This document shows positions 28,814 through 38,471 of a stretch of 64,000 nucleotides of DNA, piece after piece. The DNA lies in the NCBI RefSeq assembly GCF_018080005.1, contig NZ_CP073015.1, positions 1,860,001 to 1,924,000 of the forward strand, written 5' to 3'. The translations under genes and the position numbers were made by a program. Position 1 is the stretch's first letter. Each line of letters opens with the position of its first letter. The notes under the pieces are model-generated. The model saw only the letters and a list, made by a program, of their open reading frames with translations. It did not search any database and was not told the origin of the DNA. Origin of the DNA: Flavobacterium sp. CS20. Lineage in GTDB: Bacteria; Bacteroidota; Bacteroidia; Flavobacteriales; Flavobacteriaceae.

Positions 28814-29440
28814 CTATAATTTCCCAAACCCAAACCCATTTTCTAAAAGGGTTTCAATAGCTTTTGACAACACCTTTTGCAAAGTGTCAAAAGCTTTGAT
28901 GTTGTCGTGGCAAACTATAATACTGCCAGAAGTGGTGTTGTTGATGATGTTATCATATACTTTTTGGTGGGGCAATTTAGAACTATAATCTTTACTCAAA
29001 ACAGACCACATTATCACATCATAGTCCAAGTTGAGAACGGCTTTTGATTGTGCCGATGTCATTTTACCATAAGGCGGTCGAAATAAAGACGTGTTGACCC
29101 CAAATTCATTGATGATCTTTTGAGTATTTTGGATGTTATCAAGATATTTTTCTGTCGTGGTTTTCCAACCTTTTAGATGGTTGTAAGTATGATTTCCAAT
29201 ACTGTGATTTTGTTTTAAAATTTCTTTGAAAATCTCAGGGTGTTTATCAATATTTTCTCCTACACAAAAAAACGTGGCTGGAATTTGATATTGTTTTAAA
29301 ACATCCAAAACCCAAGGTGTAACTTCGGGAATTGGTCCATCATCAAAAGTTAAATAAATACGTTTTTCAGTATTGGGTTTTTCCCAAATATAATTATTAA
29401 AATAGCGACTTACTAAAGCCGGTGTTTTAGCAGGTATCAT
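28814..29440 (-). CDS. Polysaccharide deacetylase family protein (NodB domain)
   Basis: The 208-residue protein is almost entirely a NodB/CE4 domain. Motif 1 is YLTFDDGPIPEVT (catalytic Asp and metal Asp), motif 2 is HSIGNHTYNHL (metal His pair), motif 3 RPPYGKMTSAQ, and a late CHDN supplies the C-terminal His. No signal peptide or membrane anchor is evident. Likely substrates are N-acetylated glycans such as peptidoglycan or an exopolysaccharide, but none is shown. Its ATG overlaps the stop of the upstream DUF2723 gene by 4 nt, so the two are one operon. Confidence 0.92.
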   Translation of the reverse strand: MIPAKTPALVSRYFNNYIWEKPNTEKRIYLTFDDGPIPEVTPWVLDVLKQYQIPATFFCVGENIDKHPEIFKEILKQNHSIGNHTYNHLKGWKTTTEKYLDNIQNTQKIINEFGVNTSLFRPPYGKMTSAQSKAVLNLDYDVIMWSVLSKDYSSKLPHQKVYDNIINNTTSGSIIVCHDNIKAFDTLQKVLSKAIETLLENGFGFGKL

Positions 29441-32400
29441 TCCGGTTGTTCAGGTATTGTATCTGTTTGAGAAGAATCTCCCGAGTTTAAAAGTTTATTC
29501 ATCAAATCTTCTTTAGACGGCGTTTCTTCAAGTTGATTGCCATAATCAAAAAGTTCTAAATACGAATTAAAGGTTTCAGCTTCTTTTTGCATCATTTCAT
29601 CGTCTTGAACGTAAATCAACATATCCACTAACGAACGGTAACGCTGTATTTCGGTTGAAATCTCTTCAGCCAATTGACTTTGTCTATCATAGTTTAGGCT
29701 ACTAAAATACCTGAGTTTTTCTTGATATTTTTTGGCGACATCTTGCCATATAGCTCTGGCTTTTTCAGTCTTATCTATTTTGTAATAAACTTCAATAATC
29801 GGATTGAGTAATGTGTAATATCCAAAGTATTTTACAGGCATTTTTTCCATAGCCAAATCCAGAACATTTTCAGCTTTTTCATATTTCTTCTCTTTAGCTA
29901 ATGAATCTGCCAATCTTGCCATATTACTTCGGTAAGTAATCGAGTTTCTTCGGGTTTCGGTATCGTAATAAATATTGTCTTTGCCACTATTTTTCCAATC
30001 CCAATTCATTACGATGTCATACATTTTTTCAGTATCAATTCTACCCATATCCACATCGGTTTTAGGGTTGAAATCGGTTTTTATCGGGACAAGTTTATAG
30101 CAAACGCCATCGAGTTGCAAGTAATCTTTCATCCAAAGAAAATCCGCACTGTCATAACTTCCACCAGTGAAATAAATAGGGCGTTTCCATTCTGTATTTG
30201 CCAAAACATCAAGCATCAATAATCGATGTTTATAAACCAACGAACCTGGAATTTTTATCACAATTTCATCAACAATCTTATCAAGATCTTTAGCTTTGAC
30301 AATTCCAGAATTTATTGCATTTTTTTTGTTGACAGGAATTCTGATGTGTTTAGTAGGAAAGGTATTCACCCATTGACCGCTTTGTAATTCAGCTTTGGTG
30401 CGTTTATCATCTAATTTTATAAATTTTATCCAAGTATCAATATCTAAAGTATCGGGATAATTTTTATTTTCATTAAACCAAACAGCTTCATTGGTGCCAT
30501 AGCTGTAGTCTTCGTGTTCCAAATAGGTTTTTAGTGGATCGCTTTTGTAAGCTTTTCGTCGCATTTGGTCAATATACCAATCCGTGGCAAAAAGTTGCGT
30601 ATTCACCACGCGAACATCGGTGCGGTAACCCAAAATCTCTTGAGCAAACCACAGTGCAAAAGTATCATTATCTCCAATGGTAAATAAAATGGCGTTTTCG
30701 TCAACCGAATCCAGATATTTTTTAGCCATCGTCAAAGCTGAATAGCGGTTAGAACGGTCGTGGTCATCCCAATTTTCACTCGCCATCAGCACAGGTGCGA
30801 CCAAAAGACAAACCACACTGACTAAAGGCACAAGAATTTTAGATGACAAATATTGCCTAAAACTATCGTAAATGCTAAATACGCCAAAGCCAATCCACAT
30901 ACAATACACATAAAACGAGCCCACCAAAGCATAATCGCGCTCACGTGGTTCAAACGGACGTTCATTGAGATAAATTTTTAAAGCAATACTTGTAAACAAA
31001 AAGAAAACCAGTAATATCCAAAACGACTTTTTATCTTTTTGATAATGGAACAATAAACCAATAATTCCTAAAATCAATGGTAAAAAGAAATACGTATTTC
31101 TCGCTTTATTGGTTTTCATATCAGTGGTCAATTCATCTTGATTGCCCAATCGCCATTCGTCAATAAAATTGATACCACTGATCCAATTGCCATTCAAATC
31201 TGTGCCTTGACCTTGAATATCGTTTTGTCGGCCAGCAAAATTCCACATAAAATACCGCCAATACATATACATAAATTGGTGCTCAATCATATATGAAAAG
31301 TTAGCAAACGCCGATGGTTTTTCAACATCGAGATACGGAGCAAAATCTTTTAAAAAAGAAATATAACCTTCAGCGCCAATTTTACCATCATCATAATCCT
31401 TTCTGAATTGATTTACAATTTGCGTCAATTCTTCACTGCCTTGATAATCGGGTTTTATGGTAAACTCAATAGGACCCGTATAAGCTAAGTAATTTTTAGC
31501 ATGTTCAAAACTCCACATCCTTGGCAAAAAAGTTTTATGCTTGCTGTTCGGGTTTTGTTTTGCGTTTTTATAATCATTTACAATCACATATTTGCCAAGT
31601 TCCTCATCTCGCTCATACTTAGGTTCTTCATCAGAATAAGGGTTGTCTGGGTCAAGTCCAGCAAACATATCTGTAAATTGTGGTCCGTAAAACAATTTCA
31701 CCTCAGGATATTGATCCCGATTATAGTAAGCCAAAAGCGCTTGTGCACTACTCGGATTGTTTTCGTTGATGGTCGTACCCGCATTGGCACGTATAGGCAA
31801 CATAATCCAACTTGAGAAACCTATGAAAATAAACAGAATACTCAACACCACTGAATTAATCACTGGATAACCTTTTTGCCGCGTAAATTTTAAAGCAAAA
31901 ATGAAAAAAGCAATGACCACCAAACCAGCTATGACAGTCCCAGAGTGAAAAGGCAAGCCAACAGTATTCACAAAAAACAACTCAGATTTAGCAAAAAATG
32001 TCAAACTATAAGGCAGTAGAAACTTAAATATAAACATCAAAGCCCCTAAGATAATCAGACTTGACACCACAAAGTTTTTAATCGTAATAGTTTTTGTGTT
32101 TTTAAAATAATACATATATCCAATCGCAGGAATAGTCAGCAATCCCATAAAATGCACCCCAAAAGACAAACCGACAATAAAGCTGATCAAAATCAACCAA
32201 CGGTTGCCACGCGGTTTGTGCATATCGCGTTCCCAAAGCAAACCCACATAAAACAGAATAGACATAATGCACGACGCCATAGCATACACTTCGGCTTCAA
32301 CTGAATTAAACCAAAAACTATCAGAAAAAGTTAAGCTCAAAGCCCCAATAAACGCGACACTCAAAACCATAATTTGTCTGCTCACAGTAGCATTTTCTAA

Positions 32401-32727
32401 GTCAGGATATATTTTTCTAAACAACAAAACCACACTCCAAAACATAAACAACACCGCAAAAGCCGCCGAAAGTCCAGACATAAAGTTAATCATCAATGCA
32501 ATTTGAGATGCTTCAGGTGCGAAGATAGAAAACACTGCACCCAACATTTGATAAAGCGGTGCACCTGGCGGATGACCCACCTGCAATTTTGAAGAGGTTG
32601 CTATATATTCACCCGCATCCCAAAAGCTCAAAGTCGGTTCAAGCGTCATCGAATAAGTTACCAATGCTATGGCAAAAGCCAACCAAGCTACAATTTTATT
32701 CCATTTACTAAAATTAAATCCACTCAT
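29437..32727 (-). CDS. DUF2723 family membrane glycosyltransferase (GT117-like)
   Basis: The 1096-residue protein has about ten or more membrane helices in its N-terminal two thirds. DUF2723 hallmarks lie near the start: TLEPTLSFWDAGEYIATSSK and QVGHPPGAPLYQMLGAVFS, where the acidic Asp/Glu pair resembles the catalytic loop of PMT-type (GT-C) enzymes. The C-terminal soluble third contains ENAILFTIGDNDTFALWFAQ, RPIYFTGGSYDSADF and TPR-like helices. Human TMEM260, in the same DUF2723/GT117 family, is an O-mannosyltransferase, so a role in envelope protein O-glycosylation is plausible but inferred. It is co-transcribed with a NodB deacetylase. Confidence 0.88.
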   Translation of the reverse strand: MSGFNFSKWNKIVAWLAFAIALVTYSMTLEPTLSFWDAGEYIATSSKLQVGHPPGAPLYQMLGAVFSIFAPEASQIALMINFMSGLSAAFAVLFMFWSVVLLFRKIYPDLENATVSRQIMVLSVAFIGALSLTFSDSFWFNSVEAEVYAMASCIMSILFYVGLLWERDMHKPRGNRWLILISFIVGLSFGVHFMGLLTIPAIGYMYYFKNTKTITIKNFVVSSLIILGALMFIFKFLLPYSLTFFAKSELFFVNTVGLPFHSGTVIAGLVVIAFFIFALKFTRQKGYPVINSVVLSILFIFIGFSSWIMLPIRANAGTTINENNPSSAQALLAYYNRDQYPEVKLFYGPQFTDMFAGLDPDNPYSDEEPKYERDEELGKYVIVNDYKNAKQNPNSKHKTFLPRMWSFEHAKNYLAYTGPIEFTIKPDYQGSEELTQIVNQFRKDYDDGKIGAEGYISFLKDFAPYLDVEKPSAFANFSYMIEHQFMYMYWRYFMWNFAGRQNDIQGQGTDLNGNWISGINFIDEWRLGNQDELTTDMKTNKARNTYFFLPLILGIIGLLFHYQKDKKSFWILLVFFLFTSIALKIYLNERPFEPRERDYALVGSFYVYCMWIGFGVFSIYDSFRQYLSSKILVPLVSVVCLLVAPVLMASENWDDHDRSNRYSALTMAKKYLDSVDENAILFTIGDNDTFALWFAQEILGYRTDVRVVNTQLFATDWYIDQMRRKAYKSDPLKTYLEHEDYSYGTNEAVWFNENKNYPDTLDIDTWIKFIKLDDKRTKAELQSGQWVNTFPTKHIRIPVNKKNAINSGIVKAKDLDKIVDEIVIKIPGSLVYKHRLLMLDVLANTEWKRPIYFTGGSYDSADFLWMKDYLQLDGVCYKLVPIKTDFNPKTDVDMGRIDTEKMYDIVMNWDWKNSGKDNIYYDTETRRNSITYRSNMARLADSLAKEKKYEKAENVLDLAMEKMPVKYFGYYTLLNPIIEVYYKIDKTEKARAIWQDVAKKYQEKLRYFSSLNYDRQSQLAEEISTEIQRYRSLVDMLIYVQDDEMMQKEAETFNSYLELFDYGNQLEETPSKEDLMNKLLNSGDSSQTDTIPEQPE

Positions 32728-33129
32728 CTATCTCTGATTGATTTGAAGTTGCTAAAATAATAATTTTAAAACCTTGACCCATAAATTTATAGGATATTCC
32801 AAAATATACTTTGGCAAGCTTGTAAGTCTTTAGGGCTGGTAGCTGGGTTATCCGCTATATTCTCGCACAATGTGAGAGATGCCACTACTCTTGTGTTGAT
32901 AAATATTTTATTTATTGAATTTCATCAGAAACCCCTGCTTGAACCCAACACAAAAGGCAAAACTTAAATTTTAAAAATTCACAAAACCCTAACGATTAAA
33001 GCAGAAAAACAATAAACTTCAAATGATAAAATTTCTTTAAAATTTGCTCGTATAAGCCATTTCAAAACCTTTTTGATAAATTATGATTTATAATTGTAAC
33101 AAATTTGTATTTTTAACACTTATACAATA
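32728..33129. other. Intergenic stretch with a possible flavobacterial repeat
   Basis: This is 402 nt between divergent genes. It holds the repeat-like hairpin described at 32832-32905 and AT-rich upstream DNA of the M16 peptidase gene. No coding segment is recognised. A CAAATTTG with TTTTG 24 nt upstream (33071-33107) is a weak promoter candidate. Confidence 0.4.
32832..32905. repeat. Possible degenerate Bacteroidota intergenic repeat with hairpin
   Basis: The block TCCGCTATAT (32851-32860), a 7-bp hairpin with one mismatch (32861-32877, TCTCGCA/TGTGAGA) and GATGCCACTACT (32878-32889) resembles, from memory, a dispersed intergenic repeat of many Bacteroidota in which TCCGCTATAT and GGATGCCACTTC flank a variable hairpin. 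The block is also locally more G+C-rich than its surroundings. Only one copy is seen here, so the assignment rests on recall. Confidence 0.4.
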
Positions 33130-34472
33130 ATGAATCTAAAATTAATCAAAATGAAAAAACAAGTAATCATCAGTATGTTGATGAGTCTATTTGTCGCCGT
33201 TAGTTTTGCACAAAAAATAGACTACGAAACTTATCAACTCTCAAATGGTCTTGATGTTATTTTGCATCAAGATAATTCTGCCCCAGTTGTCACCGTTGGT
33301 GTGATGTATCACGTTGGTGCCAAAGACGAATCACCAGGCAGAACTGGTTTCGCTCACTTTTTTGAGCATTTACTATTTGAAGGTACCAAAAACATTGAAA
33401 GAGGAAAATGGTTTGACATTGTCTCTGCCAATGGCGGAAGAAACAACGCCAATACCACGCAAGACAGAACTTACTACTACGAAACTCTCCCTTCAAATGC
33501 CTTAGAACTTGGCTTATGGATGGAATCTGAACGTATGCTTCATCCCGTAATTAATCAAGTTGGGGTCGATACTCAAAATGAAGTGGTCAAAGAAGAAAAA
33601 AGAACCCGTATTGACAATGCACCTTACGGCAAAATTGCCTACTCAACTGGTGTTAACAAACACTTATTCAAAAAACACCCTTACAAAAATTCCGTGATAG
33701 GAACGATGGATGATTTGGATGCCGCCAAACTTGAAGAATTTAAAGCTTTCTTTGACAAATATTATGACTCAAATAATGCAACTCTTGTTGTTGCTGGTGA
33801 TATCAAAATTGGCGAAACCATTAAATTGATCAAAAATTATTTTGGAACCATCCCTTCAAAACCAGAAATTGAACGTGTCAATATTAAAGAAGACCCTATT
33901 CAACATAAAATTGAAGTTACTGAATATGATAGTAACATTCAAATCCCTTTAAAAGCATTTGTTTACAGAACACCTTCTATGAAAGATAGAGATGCTTATG
34001 TTTTAGATATGATATCACAACTACTTTCTGGAGGCAAAACTTCAAGACTCTATAAAAGAATGGTCGATGATGACAAAATTGCTCTTCAAGTTTTAGCTTT
34101 TGCTCGATCTATGGAAGATTACGGCACCTATCTAATTGCAGATTACCAATGGGCGACAATTCTTTAGATAAATTGACCACGGTTATGGATGAAGAAATAG
34201 AAAAACTAAAAACCGAATTGATTTCAGAAAGAGAACTCGAAAAATTACAAAACACTTTTGAAAACAGATTTGTAAGCTCAAACAGCTCGGTTCAAGGTAT
34301 TGCAAGATCATTAGCCACATATCACACCCTTTATGGCGATGCGAGTTTGATTAACAATGAAATTGATATCTACAAAAGTATAACCAGAGAAGAAATCAAA
34401 GAAGTAGCCAACAAATATCTTCAAGAAGACAAACGTTTAGAAATAGACTATTTACCAGAAAACGACAATTAA
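33130..34472 (+). CDS. M16 family zinc metallopeptidase (catalytic), frameshifted near 34142
   Basis: The first frame (33130-34167) has a signal peptide ending VAVSFAQ and the inverted zinc motif HFFEH (residues 76-80), with the distal Glu in QNEVVKEEKRTR. It covers most of an M16 N-terminal plus second domain. The frame then degrades at YLIADYQWATIL. The continuation LPMGDNSLDKLTTVMDEEIE is found one frame over from about 34143 and runs to 34472. One missing base near 34141 restores a protein of about 447 residues. It is a secreted or periplasmic insulinase-like peptidase and lies 12 nt upstream of an M16 paralogue without zinc ligands, in the usual active/inactive pairing. An alternative start is Met8. 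Confidence 0.88.
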
Positions 34473-34484
34473 AAATATATAATT

Positions 34485-36548
34485 ATGAAATTCAAATTTA
34501 GCTACCTATTGCTATTATGTTTTGTAACAACAGGTCTTGTTGCACAAATAGATAGAACCCAAATGCCAAAACCAGGTCCAGCACCTGAAATCAATCTTGG
34601 CGAACCAGATACATTTGAAATGAGTAACGGTCTTGAAGTTTTGGTTGTAGAAGACCATAAACTGCCAAGGGTTTCTGTAAGATTGGTCATTGATAACAAA
34701 CCACACCGTGTTGAAAAACCTGGAGTTGAAGACTTAACTTCTGCTTTGCTTGGTACAGGAACCAAAAACTTAAGCAAAGATGAATACAACGAAGAAATAG
34801 AATTTCTCGGGGCTAATGTAAGTTTGGGAGCAGAATATGCCTATGCTAGCTCGCTCAAAAAATACTTCCCACGTGTGTTTGAATTGATGGCAGATGGAGC
34901 TTTAAACCCTGTTTTTACACAAGAAGAATTTGACTCTGAAAAAAATAAACTCATCGAAAGTTTAAAAGCCAATGCCAAAAATGTGGGTGCAATTGCCAGT
35001 CGTGTAAGCTCAGTTTTAGCTTACTCAACAAATCACCCATACGGGCAATATACAACTGAAGAAAGTGTTGAAAAAATAACATTACAAGATGTTCAGAACT
35101 ACTATCAAAACTATTTTGTTCCAGGAAATGCATACATGGCATTTGTTGGTGATATAAATAAAAAAGAAGCAAAAAAGTTAGTCAATAAATATTTTAAAAA
35201 TTGGAAAGCAGAAACAGCACCAGAATTTTCTTTGCCACAACCAAGAAAAGCACAATTCAGACAAATTGATTTTGTCAATATGCCTAATGCCGTGCAAAGT
35301 GAAATCATCGCTCAAAACACAGTTGATTTAAAAATGTCAGATAAGGACTATTTTCCTGTTTTGGTGGCTAATCAAATTTTGGGTGGCGACTTTGGCAGTT
35401 ATCTAAACATGAATTTAAGAGAAGATAAAGGTTATACTTATGGTGCAAGATCAAGTATTGGTGCAGACCGTTATGCCTCTCGTTTTAGGGCTTCAGTTAG
35501 TGTAAGAAACGAAGTAACAGATTCTGCTGTGGTTGAAATCCTCAAGGAAATTAAACGCATCAGAACAGAACTTGTTGATGCTCAAAAACTTGAAGATACT
35601 AAGAAAAAATTTGCTGGTAACTTTGTTTTAAAACTTGAGCAACCTTCAACGGTAGCTAATTATGCTTTAAACATAAGAACAGAAAAACTTCCTGAAGATT
35701 TTTATAAAACCTATTTGCAAAAAATCAATGCAGTTACTAAAGAAGATATCAAACGTGTGGCGACAAAATATTTTGATATCGATCATTTGCAAATTGTCGT
35801 TGCAGGTAAAGGCTCAGAAGTTGTTGAAAATCTTGAAAAAATTAAGTTTGAAGGTAAAACTGTTCCAGTATTGTATTACGACAAATACGGTAACAAAATC
35901 GATAAGCCTGAATTTAATAAACCGTTGCCAAAAGGCGTAACTGTTCAAACTGTATTTGACGATTATATCAAAGCTATTGGTGGTAAACAGAAAGTTAAAG
36001 CGATTGATAATTTGACAATGAAAGGAACTATGTCTGCTGGACCACAAACCTTAAACATAGAAATGGTGTCAACTGCCAAAGATCAAGTCTATTTTGAGCT
36101 TGGAATGTCAGGTATGGTAATGAGCAAAATGGTGATTAATGGTGATAGAGGATACAATGCAGGTCAAGGTCAAAAGAAAGATATGACTCCTGAAGAAGTC
36201 AAAGAAAATTTAAAGACTTCAAGTTTGTTTCCAGAACTCAAAGCTCCAAACAACTTAGAACTTATAGGAATTGAATCTACCGATAACGGTGATGCTTATG
36301 TAGTTAAAATTTCTGATAAAACTAAAACGTATTATAGTGTAAAAACAGGTTTAAAAATAAAAGATGTTTCAGTTGAAGAGCAAATGGGGCAAACTTTTGA
36401 GTCAACGGTTAAATACCAAGACTACAAGCCAGTTGAAGGCGTCCTAATTCCACATAGTATGACACAATCTGTAGGGCCACAAAACTTTGATATCAAATTT
36501 ACTGAAATCAAGGTTAATCAAGACATTCCTGAATCTAAATTTCAATAA
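34485..36548 (+). CDS. M16 family protein lacking the zinc motif, with C-terminal LolA-like domain
   Basis: The 687-residue protein has a signal peptide (LCFVTTGLVAQ) and two M16-like domains (about residues 35-460). At the position of HXXEH it reads VEDLTSALLGTGT, so the zinc ligands are missing and it should be the inactive partner. Conserved structural pieces remain, such as HPYGQYTTEESVEKIT and LREDKGYTYGARSSIG. The last 200 residues (from about GGKQKVKAIDNLTMKG) look like the beta-rich domain often fused in Bacteroidota and resembling lipoprotein carriers. It forms an operon with the zinc peptidase upstream and ends at a good terminator. Confidence 0.87.
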   Translation: MKFKFSYLLLLCFVTTGLVAQIDRTQMPKPGPAPEINLGEPDTFEMSNGLEVLVVEDHKLPRVSVRLVIDNKPHRVEKPGVEDLTSALLGTGTKNLSKDEYNEEIEFLGANVSLGAEYAYASSLKKYFPRVFELMADGALNPVFTQEEFDSEKNKLIESLKANAKNVGAIASRVSSVLAYSTNHPYGQYTTEESVEKITLQDVQNYYQNYFVPGNAYMAFVGDINKKEAKKLVNKYFKNWKAETAPEFSLPQPRKAQFRQIDFVNMPNAVQSEIIAQNTVDLKMSDKDYFPVLVANQILGGDFGSYLNMNLREDKGYTYGARSSIGADRYASRFRASVSVRNEVTDSAVVEILKEIKRIRTELVDAQKLEDTKKKFAGNFVLKLEQPSTVANYALNIRTEKLPEDFYKTYLQKINAVTKEDIKRVATKYFDIDHLQIVVAGKGSEVVENLEKIKFEGKTVPVLYYDKYGNKIDKPEFNKPLPKGVTVQTVFDDYIKAIGGKQKVKAIDNLTMKGTMSAGPQTLNIEMVSTAKDQVYFELGMSGMVMSKMVINGDRGYNAGQGQKKDMTPEEVKENLKTSSLFPELKAPNNLELIGIESTDNGDAYVVKISDKTKTYYSVKTGLKIKDVSVEEQMGQTFESTVKYQDYKPVEGVLIPHSMTQSVGPQNFDIKFTEIKVNQDIPESKFQ

Positions 36549-36570
36549 ACAATTTCTTAGCTTAATTGTA

Positions 36571-36602
36571 AAAACCTCGCCAAACTTTTGGTGGGGTTTT
36601 TT
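36571..36602 (+). terminator. Rho-independent terminator of the M16 operon
   Basis: A 12-bp stem with two G-U pairs (36571-36582 with 36589-36600, core CCTCGCCA/TGGTGGGG) closes a 6-nt loop and ends in a T run (36597-36602). It lies 23 nt after the M16 stop. Confidence 0.85.
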
Positions 36603-36861
36603 GTTTTTTCAAAGGTCTAAACATGGATGTATTCGTCTTAGCTTTAAGAGTGAAAATAAGCTTATCAGAATAATAATGATGGCCTGTATTTTGAGTTGAC
36701 AAAAATGCAGTCAGACAATCCAACACAACTTGGAGTGAAAGCAATACAATTTTACTTGCTTTAGCCATTACAGTTTTTTGAAAACTACTTCGATAACCTA
36801 TCGTCTATCTACTGCTGACATAAATAACATGAGTTTGATTTAAGTAACTAATTAAATAAAA

Positions 36862-36932
36862 CCGTCAAATTGAGTAATTTTTCGGAGTAAAACGAAGAAT
36901 CCTGAAATTTGTCAAGAGTATCGAAATTAGGC
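36862..36932. repeat. Possible flavobacterial intergenic repeat
   Basis: The segment has CCGTCAAATTGAGTAATTTT near 36862 and GAGTATCGAAATTAGGC near 36916-36932. From memory these are the two ends of a common flavobacterial intergenic element (GTCAAxTTGAGTGATTTT ... TATCGAAxxx). An inner TTCG/CGAA pair lies at 36881-36896. Only one copy is visible here. Confidence 0.3.
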
Positions 36933-37030
36933 TATATGATGAAAATACAAGTGTTATTCTTTATCTTTGAGATTAAAAAAGTCATTATATGTTATTAGTC
37001 GAACCAAAGTTAAGTTAAAAGTTGAAATTA

Positions 37031-38140
37031 TTATTCTTCACCTAAAATTTCATCAACTTTTTGTCTAAGGACATTTCCTCTTAAGTTTTTGGCAACAATC
37101 ACGCCATTTTCATCAATTAAAAACGTGGCAGGAATAGACCTTACGCCCCATTCTTTAGCGATAGGCTCATTCCAATATTTGAGGTTTGAAATATGATACC
37201 AATCCATTTTATCATCCTTAATTGCCTTTTCCCAACTACTTTTGTTTTTATCTAAAGACACGCTTATAATAGAGAAACCTTTGTCCTTGTAATCATTGTA
37301 AACACTCACAACATTTGGGTTTTCCATACGACAAGGTTTACACCAAGACGCCCAAAAATCAATTAAAGTAAGTTTGCCCATAGCGTCTTTTAAAGATAAA
37401 ACATCGCCACCTGGTGTTGGAGCTTCAAACATTTCAACTTTGGCACCAATATCAGTTTTAGACATTTTAGCAATATTTTCCGCCAGAAGTTTACCTAATG
37501 TATGATCTTTTACCTCGTCAGAAAAACTATTGTAAATAGATTTAATGTCTGAATTTGGTAATTTTTTACTCGACATTAAATCTGATAAAGCCAAAGCGAC
37601 CACTATTGAATTTGGATTTGATTCTGCCATTTTTTTTCTAAAAGCAATGTCTTGGTCTTGAAGAAGCTTTTGTTTTTTTCTTAAGCTATTTAAAGTTTCA
37701 CGGTCTTGATTCATCATGGCTTTACGCATATCTTGACCTAATTTATTCATAGCATTGGCTGAAGCTTTCAATGTATCCATATAAGTCATTAAAAGTTCAT
37801 TGTGCTTTCCACCCATGATTTTTGAGCTTCTTAGGCTATCTTTATACAAAACAGCCTCGATTGATTCGTCTTCATTTACAAAAAATAAATTGCTGTTAAC
37901 GCCTTCTATCGTAAACATGTTGAGTTGTTGTGGCTCTCCTTCTTCTAAATCTAAAGAAAATTGACCGTTCATCACTTCTACAGTATCCACAGGCACAGGT
38001 TGATTGTTTTCTCCTAATTTAGAAAAATATACTTTTGTGCTATCCTTAACACCATCTATCTGAGCTGTAAAATCTGCTTTTTTACTTTGACAGGCAACAA
38101 CCATAAGTATTGAAAATACACTTAAAACTAATCCTTTCAT
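37031..38140 (-). CDS. TlpA/ResA-like thiol-disulfide oxidoreductase lipoprotein with DUF4369 domain
   Basis: The 369-residue lipoprotein (lipobox ILMVVAC) has an N-terminal DUF4369 beta-domain (about residues 24-120, DFTAQIDGVKDSTKVYFSKL), a helical linker and a C-terminal thioredoxin fold. The active site is WASWCKPCRMENPNV, and the cis-Pro segment is WGVRSIPATFLIDENG. It is probably anchored facing the periplasm and reduces or isomerises thiols there. This architecture is very common and multi-copy in Bacteroidota. No partner gene is adjacent. Confidence 0.92.
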   Translation of the reverse strand: MKGLVLSVFSILMVVACQSKKADFTAQIDGVKDSTKVYFSKLGENNQPVPVDTVEVMNGQFSLDLEEGEPQQLNMFTIEGVNSNLFFVNEDESIEAVLYKDSLRSSKIMGGKHNELLMTYMDTLKASANAMNKLGQDMRKAMMNQDRETLNSLRKKQKLLQDQDIAFRKKMAESNPNSIVVALALSDLMSSKKLPNSDIKSIYNSFSDEVKDHTLGKLLAENIAKMSKTDIGAKVEMFEAPTPGGDVLSLKDAMGKLTLIDFWASWCKPCRMENPNVVSVYNDYKDKGFSIISVSLDKNKSSWEKAIKDDKMDWYHISNLKYWNEPIAKEWGVRSIPATFLIDENGVIVAKNLRGNVLRQKVDEILGEE

Positions 38141-38274
38141 ATTCTAAAAATTTTATTACAAAAATAAATAATGAAAAATATAAAACTGACTTAATCTTAT
38201 AATATATTGTTAATTTGTAGTTTAACTCTATGAAACTACTCCCAAAAATTTGATTAATTTTAAAACTATTTTTT

Positions 38275-38395
38275 TAGAAACAAGAAGAAAATTCACATCA
38301 GAATCCAAAGTAAAAATAGCCATTGAAACTTTAAAAAAATCGAGATTTTATCGTAACTATCAAATGTTTTATATTCATGCTAATCAAATCTGCTG
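38275..38395 (+). pseudogene. Relic of an IS3-type OrfA transposase (N-terminal HTH)
   Basis: Reading the plus strand from about 38280 gives TRRKFTSESKVKIAIETLKK followed by YQMFYIHANQI and then a stop. This parallels the start of IS3-family OrfA proteins (RRKFTxEFKxKVAxEALK...xxFxIHPNQI). The middle of the HTH is shortened and no OrfB follows, so it is a decayed fragment. The assignment is by motif memory only. Confidence 0.45.
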
Positions 38396-38471
38396 ACTTC
38401 CACAAATTAACAACCAAAATTAAAAAGAGTAGAGATTTGCCTATGCTCATCTGTTAATATCAATATTTTTT

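Larger units (their letters stand above)
36549..37030. other. Intergenic stretch: terminator plus non-coding or relic DNA
   Basis: This is 482 nt between the M16 operon and the TlpA gene. It contains the terminator at 36571-36602 and a repeat-like segment at 36862-36932. A 68-codon minus-strand frame (36562-36768) covers the terminator itself and resembles nothing I know, so I do not call it a gene. Confidence 0.4.

Noticed and set aside
36562..36768. 68-codon minus-strand frame downstream of the M16 operon
   Set aside because: Its C-terminal end is encoded by the terminator hairpin and I see no family match. It may be a relic but cannot be supported as a gene.
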